Assembly (NCBI GenBank): GCA_961205875.1
Contig: OY540816.1
Coordinates: 9,372,701 to 9,436,700 of the forward strand
Direction: 5' to 3'
DNA from: Sialis fuliginosa
Taxonomy: Eukaryota > Arthropoda > Insecta > Megaloptera > Sialidae
Length of the DNA stretch: 64,000 nucleotides
The stretch's first letter is position 1; each line of letters opens with the position of its first letter. Below are positions 21,636 to 36,600 of the stretch, one piece after another. The position numbers were made by a program, and so were the translations under genes. Below the pieces are notes generated by a model. That model saw only the letters and a list, made by a program, of their open reading frames with translations, was not told where the DNA came from and did no database searches.

Positions 21636-24600
21636 CTGTAAGTTTAAAATAATGTTAGTAAAAATTATTAACAATAGTAATTACCTTTTGTGAATAGGAA
21701 AAAAAATTAAACAAAAATAAAAGTGATAACAACTTAATGGTGTATCAAAAAAATCGATATTTTTTCCTCGCTTCCGTTTCGAAATAAGATAGTTTATGAC
21801 CCAAAATAAATCCCCCCACAAGGATTATCTTGTAGTTCAATTTTAAGAGATGTCACAAGGGGGGACTTGTTTTCCATTTAAATAACATGGAAAAATTATT
21901 CTTTAGTACTAAAGTTGGTATTACTGATTCATGATAACTGATAAAAAATTTTAAGGACATCATTTTGTAAAGAATAAAATTATGTTTTAATAATGCTATA
22001 GTTATCGGCTTGGTCATTTCTTTTCTGACAGCTCAGTAGTAGGGTAATATATTGCTATTTATTTGATAATTGATTTATGTAAAAACATAAATATTTAAAT
22101 CGTTTATAAGTTTTAACCCATTGAATTTACATACACCTATAGCTTTTTGAACTATTTTTATATAGAATTAAATTTCTTACAAAATTACTATTACTTATTT
22201 TTATAGAAACAATAGTTTAACCGCGAGAGCATTTTATGTCCGGTATTATAAAGGAGTTAGCAAATTTGCTAGCTAGCAAGCACTCTCAAATGAGGTATCA
22301 AACTTATATGACAGTTCTCTTGGAGTTTTTAACAGATATTTGCAAGCGCAGTAAGTTGGTTTTTACTGTTTTTACTCAAGATTAGTAAATACACTTTAGT
22401 AAATATACTTTACATATCTTTAAAACTAAGTTTGATATCCCATTTGAAAGTGCTTGCTAGCTAGCAAATTTTGCTAGCTCCTTTATAATACCGGACATTA
22501 GACGTATAATTTAACAAATATGTAAATCACTTTGAAGGCCTGTAACTTTTGATACCTACGATGAATTGAGACACATAACTTTGTAGACACTTTTGTAGAG
22601 AATGGTATCTTCTAAAAAATGATGTCCTTAATTTTTTTTCAGTTATCATGAATCAGTAATACCAACTTTAGTACTAAAAATCATTTCCCCATGTTATTTA
22701 ATTCTAAATGGGAAACGGGATCCTCTTTGCGGCATCTCTTAAAATTGAACTACAGAGTAATTCTTCGGTGAGGATTTATTTTAGGTCAAAAACTAACGTA
22801 TTTCGTAACGAGAGCAAAATATTTTATTTGACACACCCTAATGTAATATATGAAAGCAGTAGTAATGTTAAATATTAAAATGAATGTAAAATTTAACACA
22901 CACACAACTTTTTAGTAAAATAACGTATACAAAAAGAGAAATATAAAATAAAAACAATAAATTAATAGTGTTATAAATATTTAGTTTTCACTCACATGCA
23001 AAATAACTAGCCTTATTTGTATCGTCCATAATGGGATTGCATTCCATATTCTTTATAAATCTGTCTGTCTGTAAGAAATTACCTTCTTGATCTTCAATAA
23101 CAATACCTAAAATGCCATCATGAAATTTAACAATAAATCATTTTATTTAAAAAGGGTAACTAATACTTCTTATTAAAAATGTTATCATACATATGTGACA
23201 TATGCACATTTGGCAGAATGCTCTTTTACTATAACGACTACAGTTTGTATAATATCATAATTATATTGTATTTATATAGGAACGCACAAACTTTTAAAAA
23301 TATTATGTATTTTGTGTGTTTAGTATAAAATTAAAACTTACCTAAGCCTAAATTTCTTCCACTTTTAATCCAACTCCTAACAGCAGGTCGGATGTTGAAT
23401 TCGATCCAATGTCCTAAATGAGTAGAATTTTCATACATCGGTATCATTTTGCTATCTGACAAACGTCGTTTCACTAAAAATAAAATTACATTAACCCATT
23501 AATTTCCGTGAACATTTTTTTTAAATCAATGAAATGTATAGATTTTCAAATTTTTGAAACAATGGGAACAAATGGGTTAAACCGGTCTCAATCGATTCGT
23601 TCAACTATCAGCTACAAACATCAATCATAATATAACCCCATCGTCGATTTAGTTTCTGAGATACTTCGAGAAAACGGGGAAAACGCGATTTTCACCTTTC
23701 TACCTCATATTAGGGTGAAGCCCCACACCTTACGCGGGTCTGTTATTTTTTTCATAATTTCCTATCAAAATGCTTCAATGACTGGACTATACTGTACCAG
23801 TAGTGTAGTAAAAAAAATTTCGGGGGGGGGGGGGGGGGGGTAAATATATGAGTAAAATTTTTTAAAAGTATTTTGAACTGATGTATCAAAACATACGCTT
23901 TTTTTAGAACACTGAATATTTCAAGGAGGGGAGGGTATTGTTTCCAAAACCCCTCTCCGTTACTTTGCCACTATACTGTACTAATTTTTAACATTATTTT
24001 ATTACAGACAACGCAAATCAGAATGCTTAAAGTTTGGCAAGAAATTTAAAAAAACAATTTTGTTTAATATATGAAATATATAATATAAATTTTTACTTTA
24101 AGAAAAAAAATTATTTATAATTTGTTATCAATAAGTACTAGAGGAAAATATTATAACTAACGCTACCAGTTTATTAGAAAACTTACGTCTGTTTTTCTTC
24201 AATGATCGCGTGTACCAATATATAGATATTCGTATTTGTTTGTCTTCAGAATCCAAAAAATTGGCGTTTCCACCTTCAGTTCCTTCTTGTGCATCATTCT
24301 GAAATAGGCACAGTCGTAACTTATTTCATATACACATAATATAATACATGTTGACGTTAATGTATCCAAGGGTAAAATAGATGATAAATTGATTTTTTAC
24401 ATATTTAATAAGTAAAAAGAAATTTTGATACTTACATGGAATAATTTAAACAGTCTCAGTGAGGCTTTAGCAATATTTAATGTATGCTCTGGAATATGTG
24501 CCGCGATGTTAATATGAAAATATAAATTTAAACTGAATCTGTCGTTCCAAATCTCGGAATCGGTATTGCGTGGGATCTCACCTAAAACCACATTTATTGA

Positions 24601-27600
24601 TTATATTAGTTTTTTATATTACTTTTTGTATACACTTATCCAAAAAATTAAAGGAACAAACAATTAAAACTTTTTTTGCCTTCGCTATTAGTTTGAAAAA
24701 GTACAAAAAAATGACTTTTTATAGTCTTTTAGTAAATCTATCGCTACTTTATAAATATTAATGGGAAGACTAATGTTGCCAGGTACTTTTACAGCTTAAT
24801 GTACCCCCAACAGTCCTGCAAATTTTGAAATTGATCCATCGAACCGTTTTTATAATAAAGTAGGAACTTTATTAAAGTTTTTAAAAATGTTCTTAAATTT
24901 ACTATTTAATCATTAGTTGCTGATATATTGATGATCGAAGACAAAAGAATCATTTTTAATTCAAAGTCAGATATCTCGGCAAAAAAAATTGAGAGGGGCC
25001 AAAAAAAAAACAAATTAAAGCTGAATAACCAAGTTAACTGACCAATGCATTGGTTTAACTGAAAACAAATTTCCCGAGCCCACGGATCCTTAAAAAAAAT
25101 AAAAAAAAAATATGGAAAATTTTTGTGTCACTATTTCTTATGATTGCGCGATAATCGTAACTCAAAAAAAATTATGCTAAAAAATCTCAAAATTAGAAAC
25201 TTGAAGCTTTAAACTGCTTTTTTTTTATTTCGATACGACCATTTTTCACAGAGATACAGCTTTTCAAAAAACATTTTAAAAAAATTGTAATTGTTTGTTT
25301 CTTTAATTTTTTGGATAACTATAGAAAAATTGATATAATGTTAAAATAATTTATTTTTAAATCATTTATATGAAGTATACAGATATTTTTTAGGGGAGGA
25401 GTAATTCTTGATAAAAAATATTTTCAAAAGATTATTTTAATTTTATTTTCAAGAGAGATATTGTGACCAAAATTTGCTTATTCTCCAAAAATTAATAGAA
25501 AATAATACAGCCACATTGGCTTCTGATTTATGTTTACTCACATTTTGGAAAAAAACTTTGAATTTTTTCTGTGAAAGGCAGGTTTGAAATGTCAGGCAAG
25601 TCTTCATTTTCGACTACAAGATCCGCATTTGTTGGAAAAGGCATAGTCAAGTTCTGAGGAAAGTACGACGAAATATTTGGTTTTAATGTCGCTATGATGT
25701 ACTGCTTAATGTCGTCTATACGCTGGGATTGTATTCTGAAATAATAAATTAAATAATAGTAGATACTTATATTCAAAATGTTAAAACATTTCTTTACTGT
25801 AGAACAGTCAAAAATTGATATTATCATTATTAATATAATATGGATTGTTCAACGTTAAATATTTGCAATTTGATAGAAATTATTCAAAATTAAAATTGTT
25901 TATTTTAGAAATTACGATGTTTACTCGTATATAGTGGCGTGATGTTATACATTTTTATAATAAAAAAAATAAAAAAATTTATTTGATTATGTTAATTTGA
26001 CATGCACTTGTGAACACTAGCAGTGACACTAGATTCAAATTTTGCAATTGGAATTAAATCTTTAAGAAAAAAAGTTAGTGTTAAGGCCTATATACACCAC
26101 CCAATCTGCCGCCCCACTCAACCTCCCGACAAATTAGCCCTGTAGATTGGATGGTGTATAGAGGCCTTTAGTTAGCGAAATTACAAACCAATTTTAACAT
26201 ATTTAGACCATTAATTAAAATTAATATTTAGACAATTAGTCTAAACAGCGCCGGATTTATCTTTTTGGTGCCTAGGTTTTTATAGTGAACGGTGCCCTAG
26301 TTTTTCTCTTTTTGTTGTTTGAATTATGTTTCAAACTTGACCAAATATAAATGCATGTGGTACATGGATATTATATATAAAATCTCTGCCTACGTAAATT
26401 TGTTCCTTTGCTTTGAACTTGAGGCGAAATTTTACGCTTACATAATATATTATTTATTTATTATTATTATTAGTAATAACATCCTAATTAATAGAAAATA
26501 TTGTTTTCACCTCGATTTGCAAATATTGCAATAAGTTTTTATTATAATTCTTATTTTTATATTCTTATTCTAAAATAAAGTGATCAGAAATGCTATATAT
26601 GTAAGTCATGTGCAAACATATAATTTTTTATCAAAAGTGTAATAACCGAAATAGTTCTCACTAGGAAAAAAAAGTAACAGAGGGAGCACCACAGTTTCTC
26701 TTATTATAAATCCATCACCGAGTCTAAATATTATCGAAAAGGTATTTTACATTTTTAAAACATTTGAAAAATACGTAGTTGCATTAAGTGCTGATAATTT
26801 TCGTGTATTTTCGAAATCATTATATATTTAATAATAAAACGTTAATATATTTAAATTCTTTAACTATACAGCTTTTATTTGATATCCCACTCGCCAAGAT
26901 TGAATTTTATTTTTGTTAACACATATGCCCCCCTTAAAAAGCGCCAACTTTATTTTTATTTTTATACGTCAGGTCTATTATTGGCTTATTGGTCCAGTAT
27001 TTACTATAACTATGTAGAATCTCAGTATTCTAGGTCAAATGGTTCAGTAGTTTTAAGGCAGACTAGACTGCATAGTGTTGATTTAATGTATTCCTTTTTT
27101 TTCAACTTGGATATGGAACACAATAATAAGAATATTTTTTCATGTGTTCCCTGAATATTCGCCGAGTTTTTTTTTTAGAAACTCTCCGTAATATGTCCAG
27201 CACCGGTTTTAGGGGGGAGCAAACCAAGGCGACCATCCGGGGCGCTAGGACAGGTAGGGCGGCGTACAATGGGGCACAAGTGACTTTTTTGGTTAAATTT
27301 CAATATACAGGCAATCATTTTTGAGTAAACTTTTTTGGAGTCTGTAGGATCGCGCCAAGCTGAGATATTAACTATTCAACTTATTTGTTAATTTATCAAT
27401 TGTAATTTGTTAATAATAGGGGAAGAAGGTCTCGACGGACTTAGGGCATTTGATAGTCTTAAAAGTTAATGATGTAAGCTATATTAAAAAAAAAGTTGTA
27501 GTCTGTAGGATTGCGCCAAGCTGAGATAGTAACTATTCAAATTATTTGTTAATTTATCAATTTTAATTGACATTTTTGGTTATTTTTGAACATTTTTTTA

Positions 27601-30600
27601 GGAGGAGAGAGGGCGGAAAAATAAATCTCACCCAGGGCGTATTGTATAGTTTTCTATTGATATTTCACTGTAAGCAATCTAATTTTTAAAGTAGATATTT
27701 TCGGTCATTTGCAACTCATCCACTAATTTATGTAATAACACATAATTACGGAAACCAAAAATCATGCCAATTTTGTTATTAATTTTAAGTTGTCCATTAG
27801 TATGTCCTTTTATAAATATTCTCAATTAAATCACTGGCGATGGACATTTTATAATAATGTATTTATTACCTCATAAATTTTGAATAATTATAATTCCAAA
27901 CTAATAAAATATTTGGTTTTATCTTTATATATAGAAAAGTGAATTGTAATATAAAATGAATCAGGTTAAGATGGAACCACTTCTTAAGCCGACCCTGTTT
28001 ATACTGTTATAGAAAAACTGAGTACATTTTTTAGGGTGAGCATTCTAATAACAGACTAATTAATCAAGGCATATGAATGCGTGATAAAATATTTTCCAGA
28101 AATAGTGTGACTGGACTATTTTCTAAGAAATCGTTCGACGGTTCAATGTTGTTTTGCGACGCAGGGGGTTAATAAATCTCATGAATTCTTTAGAAAAATA
28201 TGCTTAAACATTCCTACATGTTGGATATTAATTAATTTCAAATTCAAGTTTGTATAATTTTTTAATACTTTCGCGGTAAAAATGTAAAGAATTTAAAAAC
28301 ATAGATGAGTAAGAAATAATTAATTTTTATACAATTGAATACTAATTTTGTTGTCATCTTATATAATACAATAAAATTAAATAGAAAGCTATTAAATATT
28401 AGATATATGTTAGATAAATAAACAAGGTGTGGTATTTGAGAGAAAATACGTATAATAAAAACAAAAAATTGATAGTTTTATGTGTGCAGTGGAGCATAGG
28501 TAAAAGTAAGAAATTAATCAAAAATTAATACTGAATAAAAGAAAAAAGCTAATAGAAAATGACAAATAAAAAATGTTTTAAAACTCGTAGGTTTTACCAG
28601 ATTAAACATGGTTTAGATTTAAAATGTATCTAATGGTTATAGACACAAAATTAATAAATAGAATAATTTTTTTCCCCAAGATTGTTAGGGATCCCATACA
28701 TATATAATCAATAATGATTTGAATCTAAATGATATTAAAAAAAATAGGTATTTTGAATTACTATCATCTTCCATTATTGATCTTTTCAGTTGATGGTAAA
28801 TTATTGATATTAATGATTCTATACCAGCGATCAGATTTTCTGAAGGCAATTGTTAACATTGTCTGTAAGTCTGCACTAGTAAAATGTCACATAATCAAAC
28901 TCAACATTGTTTACAAGAAATATAAGGAAATGGGATCAATAATTTTGTTCTTATTTCAATTAGTAGTTTAGTATTTCAATAAAACGTTTAAAGATACCCC
29001 AAAAGTTTTAAAAGACATAAAAAATACTACAGAATCTTCAAAATCAGTACTGTACTAAAATATCTGCCATGAGAGCCACATGACTTTCTTATACGTAATA
29101 CTGAGAGTGAACAATGCACATGATTTTAATTTTATTAAAAAATCTGACAAACTAATAAAAAATAGAATAAAATAAATGGGACATAAATTAAAGGGAATGA
29201 TATTTTCTACAATATGTATCAAATGATCTTTTTAAAGTTTTTACTATTAACTGCAAACGGATGTTTAATCTTGTTAATTTTTAAATTTTCGAATTATTTT
29301 GAAATGGTACGAATAAGAAAGAAATGTTTTAGATGAATATTGTCGAGTATATTATTATCTATAATTTATGTTCAATTCATTTATTTCCATCATTTATTAT
29401 TTAGCCAGAAAGATTTTTTTAAATAATTAGAAACTCCCACACTGTTCACTCTGAGTATTACGTATAAGAAAGTCTCATGACAATCCATGGCAGATATTTC
29501 TTTTCTTTTATGAACAATTTGAAATGTAATTAAATGTATTTTTAAACGAATAGAACATAAATTATAGATACTAATATTATCTACAATTTTTAACTTGACT
29601 ATTTTTCTCTAATTTGCACTGTTTCAAAAATAATTCGAAAAATTCCAAAATTGACATCACTAAATATCCTAATCCGGCTGAAAATTATTCTTAAATATAA
29701 AATTTTACCCTTCTATGATTTGTCGTATTTGAGTTACAGCGTCTACAGACAGACAGACACACAGACGAAAATAGCCATAATGTATTAAGGGAAGGTCAAA
29801 ATGGATAATTCCATCAAAATCCGGATTTCGAAAAAATTTTATGTAAAAAAATCATTAAACAGAAAATACTATACGTATTTAATAAATAAATTATAAAATA
29901 AATTATAGTTGGTATAGCTAATAATAATAATAATAATATTTGTCAATTTGTCATCATCATTCACGAGACAAAAATCTAGACAGTAAAGAATGCTGTTTAT
30001 TTTTTTTCTCGTTGCGAAAATACACGCGTAAAAATAATGACGAATGTGCAGGTTTTACAGGAATCAACAGGTGTGTTAGAGTCACGCGTCATTTAAATAG
30101 AGACAGGTATATCGGTATTAAATTACAGTCTCTTATAACAAAACAAATATAGTAACTACTACAGACGGGTCAGGCACAGTGCTCTGGAAGCCAACTTTAA
30201 TAAAAAATTGATTACCTCTGATTTTTTGTACAATTCAATTCTTTAGTATTTAAGAAACATTTTAAGATCAAAAAGAAAAAAATCGCCTTGGCGCTTTTTT
30301 AATAATTCATAAAACAAAAAAATACATAAATTGTGTGCAGGTCATAACGCGATATTTTTGAATTATATATTACTTATTAACTTTTTAGTCTACAAAATAA
30401 ACAACAAAAATAAAAAATTATTGGAATTCGAATTGCGGACCCATTGTTTATAAGATCTTTTATAATTTTTTGTAAATTTTGAAATATATAAAACAAACGG
30501 TATTTTATATCGAAAAATCACAAGAAACACAATAATTTGCTTTTATTAAGGGGATTCAAAAACATATTTGATATTATCGGTACGATAATTAATACCAATT

Positions 30601-33600
30601 TTGAACGGCCGCCATTTTGAAATTCATAAAGGAATTCCGCTAACTAGCGATCTTAATTGATGTATTTACTAGATCGATTTTTCTACTAAGTTTCAAAAAG
30701 ATCGGAAGAATACCTGAAAGACTAGAGACTCCACAAGAAAAAAGTTTTATAATAAAATTGAAAATAATTCATAACTCGGGTACTAATTGTCGGATCGATA
30801 TTATCAAATATATTTTAGAATTCTCTCAATAAAACCAAATTATTGTATCTCTTATGATTTTTCGATATAAAGTGTCGTTTGGTTGATATTTTAAAATTTA
30901 CAAATTTTTTTAACGAATCTTGTAAACTAAGGGTCCCGAGTTCGAATCCCAATATTTTTTTATTTTTATTTTTTTGTTTATATTGTGGAACTGTAGAGTA
31001 AAAAGTTAATAAACAATAAATGCTAAATAAAATTCGCGTTATAATTCTGCATACGGTTTATTTATTTCTTATTTTATGAATTATTAAAAAAGCGTCAAGG
31101 CGATTTTTTTCTTTTTGGTCTTAAAATGTTCCTTAATTACTAAAGAATTGAACTGTACAAAAAATCAGAGGTAATCAATTTTTTTTATTAAAGTTGGTTT
31201 CCAGAGCACCGTGCAGGGTGACCTAACGACATCTAAAAAATGCGCTTAATTTTTTTTCTATCACAGTTGGTATCAAAATTATGTGTTTTTATTGTTAGAA
31301 GCACAGTTAATAAATATCTATTAAACTTGAAATTTTTCGTAATTATTTTAGACTGGATACTTTTTTTTACCTATGTCTCATAAAATCATTATTTCTACGA
31401 TTTTTTAATTTAATTAATACATACATTTTTAAAAACATGATTAGTGTTATTAAAGTCAAGATCTGAGAAATAAAAAAAACTTAAACAAAAACATAGCTTA
31501 ATCATATTCATAATTTAAGTCTGTCTCTTCATAACAGTTCAATCCGTTATGAGGTAAAAAATAAAAACAGGAAAGAGACGAGTAACACTTATAGCTTCCA
31601 TATTGCCCCATTGTTTTTTTCTGTCTCTTCTAGTATTTGTCTTTCACAAACATTCTTCATGCGTGTTATTTAACTTGATAAATTCACTGCATTTACAGTT
31701 ATTTTCAAGAATCTCTTATCACTAATATCACAACTATTTATATATTTGAATTTTTTTACGTGTTACTTAGAAAAAGTTAAAGTGATTTAGTAATTTGAAG
31801 AATACCATATTTTTATTATTTGCACTACACAAAAAACAACGCAATGAAGTTTATTCAAATATGAAGAAATGTAAAATCAAATTTAAAAAATCCATGTAAT
31901 TTTGTTTTTTGACGATACACTAGGCTCTCGCTATTCCGGTACTTTCTAGTACGGCGTATTTCTACCGCGATGGTCTACGTGCAGCTTCACATTCGTTAAT
32001 CCGACCTTGCTAGTTCGGCCATTCTACAGTCCTGCATACCCCATACAATAAAATATAAAAATTAAAAAAAATTACTGGCCATGTCAATGATGACTGCCGG
32101 ATTATTGACAGAGAGTATCCGACCCAGGCCCGGATTTGCCATGCAGGTAGAGTAGGCAGTTGCCTAGGGCGGCAATAATTGAAGGGCGGCAAATTTTGGC
32201 GGAAACTTTGAAAACTTGTTATATTCGTGGAAATTGAATTTCCCGCCTATTTCGTTGGCACGCGTACCAACATTATAAGTGGAAAATGCCCGAATCGAGA
32301 AAATAATCGATTTATACAAGTCTCGATATTGGCCTAATATCGAATATTCGATAAGTTTCTCTATCGAAAATCATCTTATTTTCTTTTTTTTTTCTTACCA
32401 AACTTATTTCACCATTAAAGAAGTTTCGAGGGGTGGGGGATGGGGGTGGGGGGCAATTTTCGCAACTGCCTAAGGGCGGCAAATTTCTAAATCCGGGTCT
32501 GATCCGACCCACTCTATAATTCGCCCATTTTTGTACAAGTAATAACCGGATTAGCGAGAATCTAGTGTATAACACATGCTTATCAATTTCTCATGAAAAA
32601 ATATTAGCTGAAATAAAATCAGAACTGAACTTTAGTTTTTAAAATTTTCATATAATTAGAGGTAAATGTTATAATAGATATTCAATTTGATAAATATGAT
32701 AGACGAACATAACGGACAACGGCGACAAACCCTGTGACTGACTATTATTACGAGCCACAGACGTTTAAACTTACATATGAAATAAAACATAATTGAAATG
32801 TTAAATAAATACGTACACATACTAAAATAAACGTTATATGTGTACATACATACACATGTTTGTACTTGTCTAGTCTGTACAGTTTGGAATTACTATGTAT
32901 CAATCTATATACAGTATACCTTCGTTAACATATTTATTTTACGTCAAAATTAACTAAATACTTGTTTTCAAAATAGTATATACAGTTTATTATAATTGGC
33001 TGTTGTTTTATTAATTAAAGCTAAAAAAATCACACAAAAAACTTCGTGCAGTGTTAGCAGTATATAACTTAACAAAACACTTTTTAATTTACTTTTTATT
33101 TACCTTTCTGCAAGTAGAGAGGAATTCCTAAAAACGGTCCAAGAGAAAGAAAAATACTTTAGTATATTTTAAAATATTATCTATATATGTAGTGTAAGTA
33201 TATATGTAAATGAATATTATATATTATTGAGATAACGAAATCGTTCTCAAATTTAAATCTTTATTAATAGCCTGATGATGATTCTGTGAATCGAAAGCTT
33301 GCGATTACCTTTTCTTGAATAAATTTTGACGTTTAGACAAACAAGTTTGTTTTTATATGTAATAAACAATAGGATCATTTATAATTATTTAAACCTGACT
33401 AAAAGTCATAAATCATAAAGTATAAATATAGACGTAAGTAGTAGGTATAAGTTTTTTATGTTTAATACATAAATTATTAATTAAATATTAACGATTAACT
33501 ACTTGCTTTCTGTTGTACGAGTAAATATGTATATTAATAAAATGGAAACAATTATTAATTAAAAAAATAAGGAGAAAATATAATTTTAAAATAAAAAAAC

Positions 33601-36600
33601 GTATGTAAATGTAATTAATTAAAATTTTTCATAGAACAAACCAGAAATGCATTATCGTATGTGTAAAAAGGACAATTGCCTGTGTTCCCCGCCAAAAGGG
33701 AAGACCCAAATCATTTTTTTTCAAACTCATACTAATTAAATGAATTTTTTTGTCAAGTATTATACATTTAATTGCTTATAATAATTCAAATTTTGATATT
33801 TATTAATCTAAAATTGTTTTTAGTTTTTCAAGAGGATAAAAAAAATCCTTCGAATTCAACACTACATGGGGCTACCTAATTCAAATCTATCTGGGGGCCC
33901 ATGAAGCTATAACACGTCTAACAAAAATAATAGATGGTATAAGTGTCTATATACATCGTGTATATAACACTTTTTAATGAAAATTGTATTAGATAGTTTT
34001 AGAAGTACTCTTTTTTATACAGTAATAAAAGATAGATAAAATTGATTATGATTCATTTTTATTAATAATAAATTTAATTTCACTGACTGCCTGTCTATTT
34101 AGACAAAATATCAGGTGTTAGGTCGATACACAAAAGAAATTAACAAAAGATTATTTAAAAAAAAACGAATGATAAGCTAATAGTACAATATAATATAATA
34201 ATTTTATAATATCATCAATTGAAAAGTTTCAACTTCTACAAAGGCATTGATATTTTTGACGATGCAATTTATATAACTTAAAAAAAGTAAGAATAGAAAA
34301 TTGAAATTAATACAACAAATACCTAATGATGTTAGAATAAAACATATTCATATATTTCTCACAAGCTAGTTAAAACTCCACAATTTTGGGTTATGATAAC
34401 ATTAATTCGATTTTTTCCATATTTTACAATAAAATATTGTTATCACCACTCCCCTAAATACGCGAACTGCTGCAAATAATTTTCATACATTGGCCTTTTT
34501 AAAATAATGAGATAGAAAACTTCAATTTTGGGAAAATTTTAATTAATGTATTTTGTTATTGAACACATTTAGAGATAAGTTTTGAAAAAAGTAAGTGTTT
34601 GTAAAAATGATCACTTTCTCAAGAATAATGTTAAAAGCTACACATTATTTATTTCTGTATCATTACATTCATAAACATTGTTATTATTTTTAGCTTTTTA
34701 CTTTAGCTTGTAACGTCGTTGCATTGTAGAAATCCGACAGAATAAAACATTCTGAAAACATTTTCCTGTGCGAGTTCTATATTTACATTAATACACAAAG
34801 TTCTTATAAAATTGACCTGAAAAATTTGCGGGCTGCACGCGACTCCATGTAAATTTGGTGCAGCATTTCATCTATTTATAAACAATGTGCCATTTATTTA
34901 TTATTTATATAATATTTTAACGAATAAAAATTAATAATAACAGAGATGAAGAATTCTACAAAAGAAAAATGATTTTAATTTAATGAATCGTAACGTTAAG
35001 TTATATATTTTCTCAATTTGATAGAATGACAAAAACTCTAAATCTTCGAAAATACAAATACCTTTTTTTAAGTTTTGGTACTTTATATAATTGCTTATTT
35101 TCACGAAGAAAAAATATGCAGGTCCTATAGTTTTTTTAGTCGTAAACGAAACTCAGTTTGAGTCATATTTACTGTTTTTATCACTAGATCTGTGGTATTT
35201 GAATGCCTAAATCACTTTAAACACTAGCTTTTAAACTTAACCAATTTAAAATTGATAATTCTCAATTTGATATTGATTAGTCTCAAACTGAAAATTATTA
35301 TTCCCAATTTGAAATTGATTAGTCTCAATTTGAAATTGATTATTCCCAATATGAAATTGATTATTCTCAATTTGAAATTGATTATTCCCAATTTGAAATT
35401 GATTAGTCTCAATTTGAAATTGATTATTCCCAATATGAAATTGATTATTCTCAATTTGAAATTGATTAGTCTCAATTTGAAATTGATTATTCCCAATATG
35501 AAATTGATTATTCTCAATTTGAAATTGATTATTCCCAATTTAAAATTGATTAGTCTCAATTTGAAATTGATTATTCTCAATTTGAAATTGATTATTCCCA
35601 ATTTGTAATTGATTAGTCTCAAATTGAAGTTGAAAAGGTATAGATTAAATAAATTGGATGAAATTTTTTATATTAAAATGTATTATCTTAATTTCAATAT
35701 TTTTAAGTGATTAAATTTGCTTGTTTCTATTTTAACTTGGTAATTTACATTAAACGTAACGTAAATAAATAAATACATAATATATCTACAACCTTGAATA
35801 TCTCAAACTAAAACGATATGATCATCAAATCCAATTCGATCAAATGTCTTGTTTTGAATTTCTGTCAACTCGACTTTAAATAAACTACGATACAATATTT
35901 GCGGAACGCTAAATCTAAAGAATTCGCGTGAGAATTAAATAACGCGTACTTCTATGAAATTGATTTTTTTTAAATGTTGAAACGGAAATGAACAAAATAT
36001 TAGATATTATTCAAGCTGATGATGATTTATGTTTTCTGCAGGGTTCTGGGTAATAAGTACCATTCCTGATACAAACCTGGTTATCGTGCAAACGTTCATT
36101 ATAAATGTAACCAATATATGGTTTATATAAATCAGGTATCAATATAATACGTGTAATTAATACATAGCAGAAAATTGAATCTATGAGGAGCGGTTTTTAC
36201 AATTTTTGTTAAATTCTATTGACAATGAGAATTGCGAAGGTATATCAAATGTCTAAATAAATTGGTAGTTTTTTTTATATTTATTTTCACACCAAAAGAA
36301 TATCTATCGTATCGAAGATCAATATTTAGTTTATTTTATTTAAAAATATTATTTAATTTGGTACTCAATCATATTTTTTTTAAATATAATATTAAGTACA
36401 AGCAAACGAAAAAGGTAATAGATAAAATGGGTATATACAATATTAGGTGAAGGAAAATAAGTTTTTTTAAGAAACATGTACACAATTAATATATCATTAA
36501 TTTTTACAATAAAGTATCTTAGCTTTTATTTCAAATATTTTCATAAGTTTTTGTATTTTTAACACGATTTTATGAATTCGTAAATTAGAGATATTACGAA

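Larger units (their letters stand above)
25736..33103. other. Intron 2 of the propeptide-like gene (7.4 kb)
   Basis: It is filled with repeats: a micro-MITE at 26084, hAT-like fragments near 26247 (CAGCGCCGGATTTATC) and 27194 (CAGCACCGGTTTTAGG), the tandem unit at 27330-27570, the inverted-repeat element at 29057, the 1-kb foldback at 30168 and the nested pogo/hAT pair at 31918. Nothing coding was seen. Confidence 0.6.

Noticed and set aside
30925-30960. tRNA gene suggested by GAGTTCGAATCCC
   Set aside because: No cloverleaf, acceptor stem or A box could be paired with it. It lies in the A/T-rich arm of a foldback element.
35224-35622. Long open frames on both strands (132 and 118 codons)
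   Set aside because: They are produced by the 21-bp minisatellite, whose period is a multiple of three. The translations are pure repeats.
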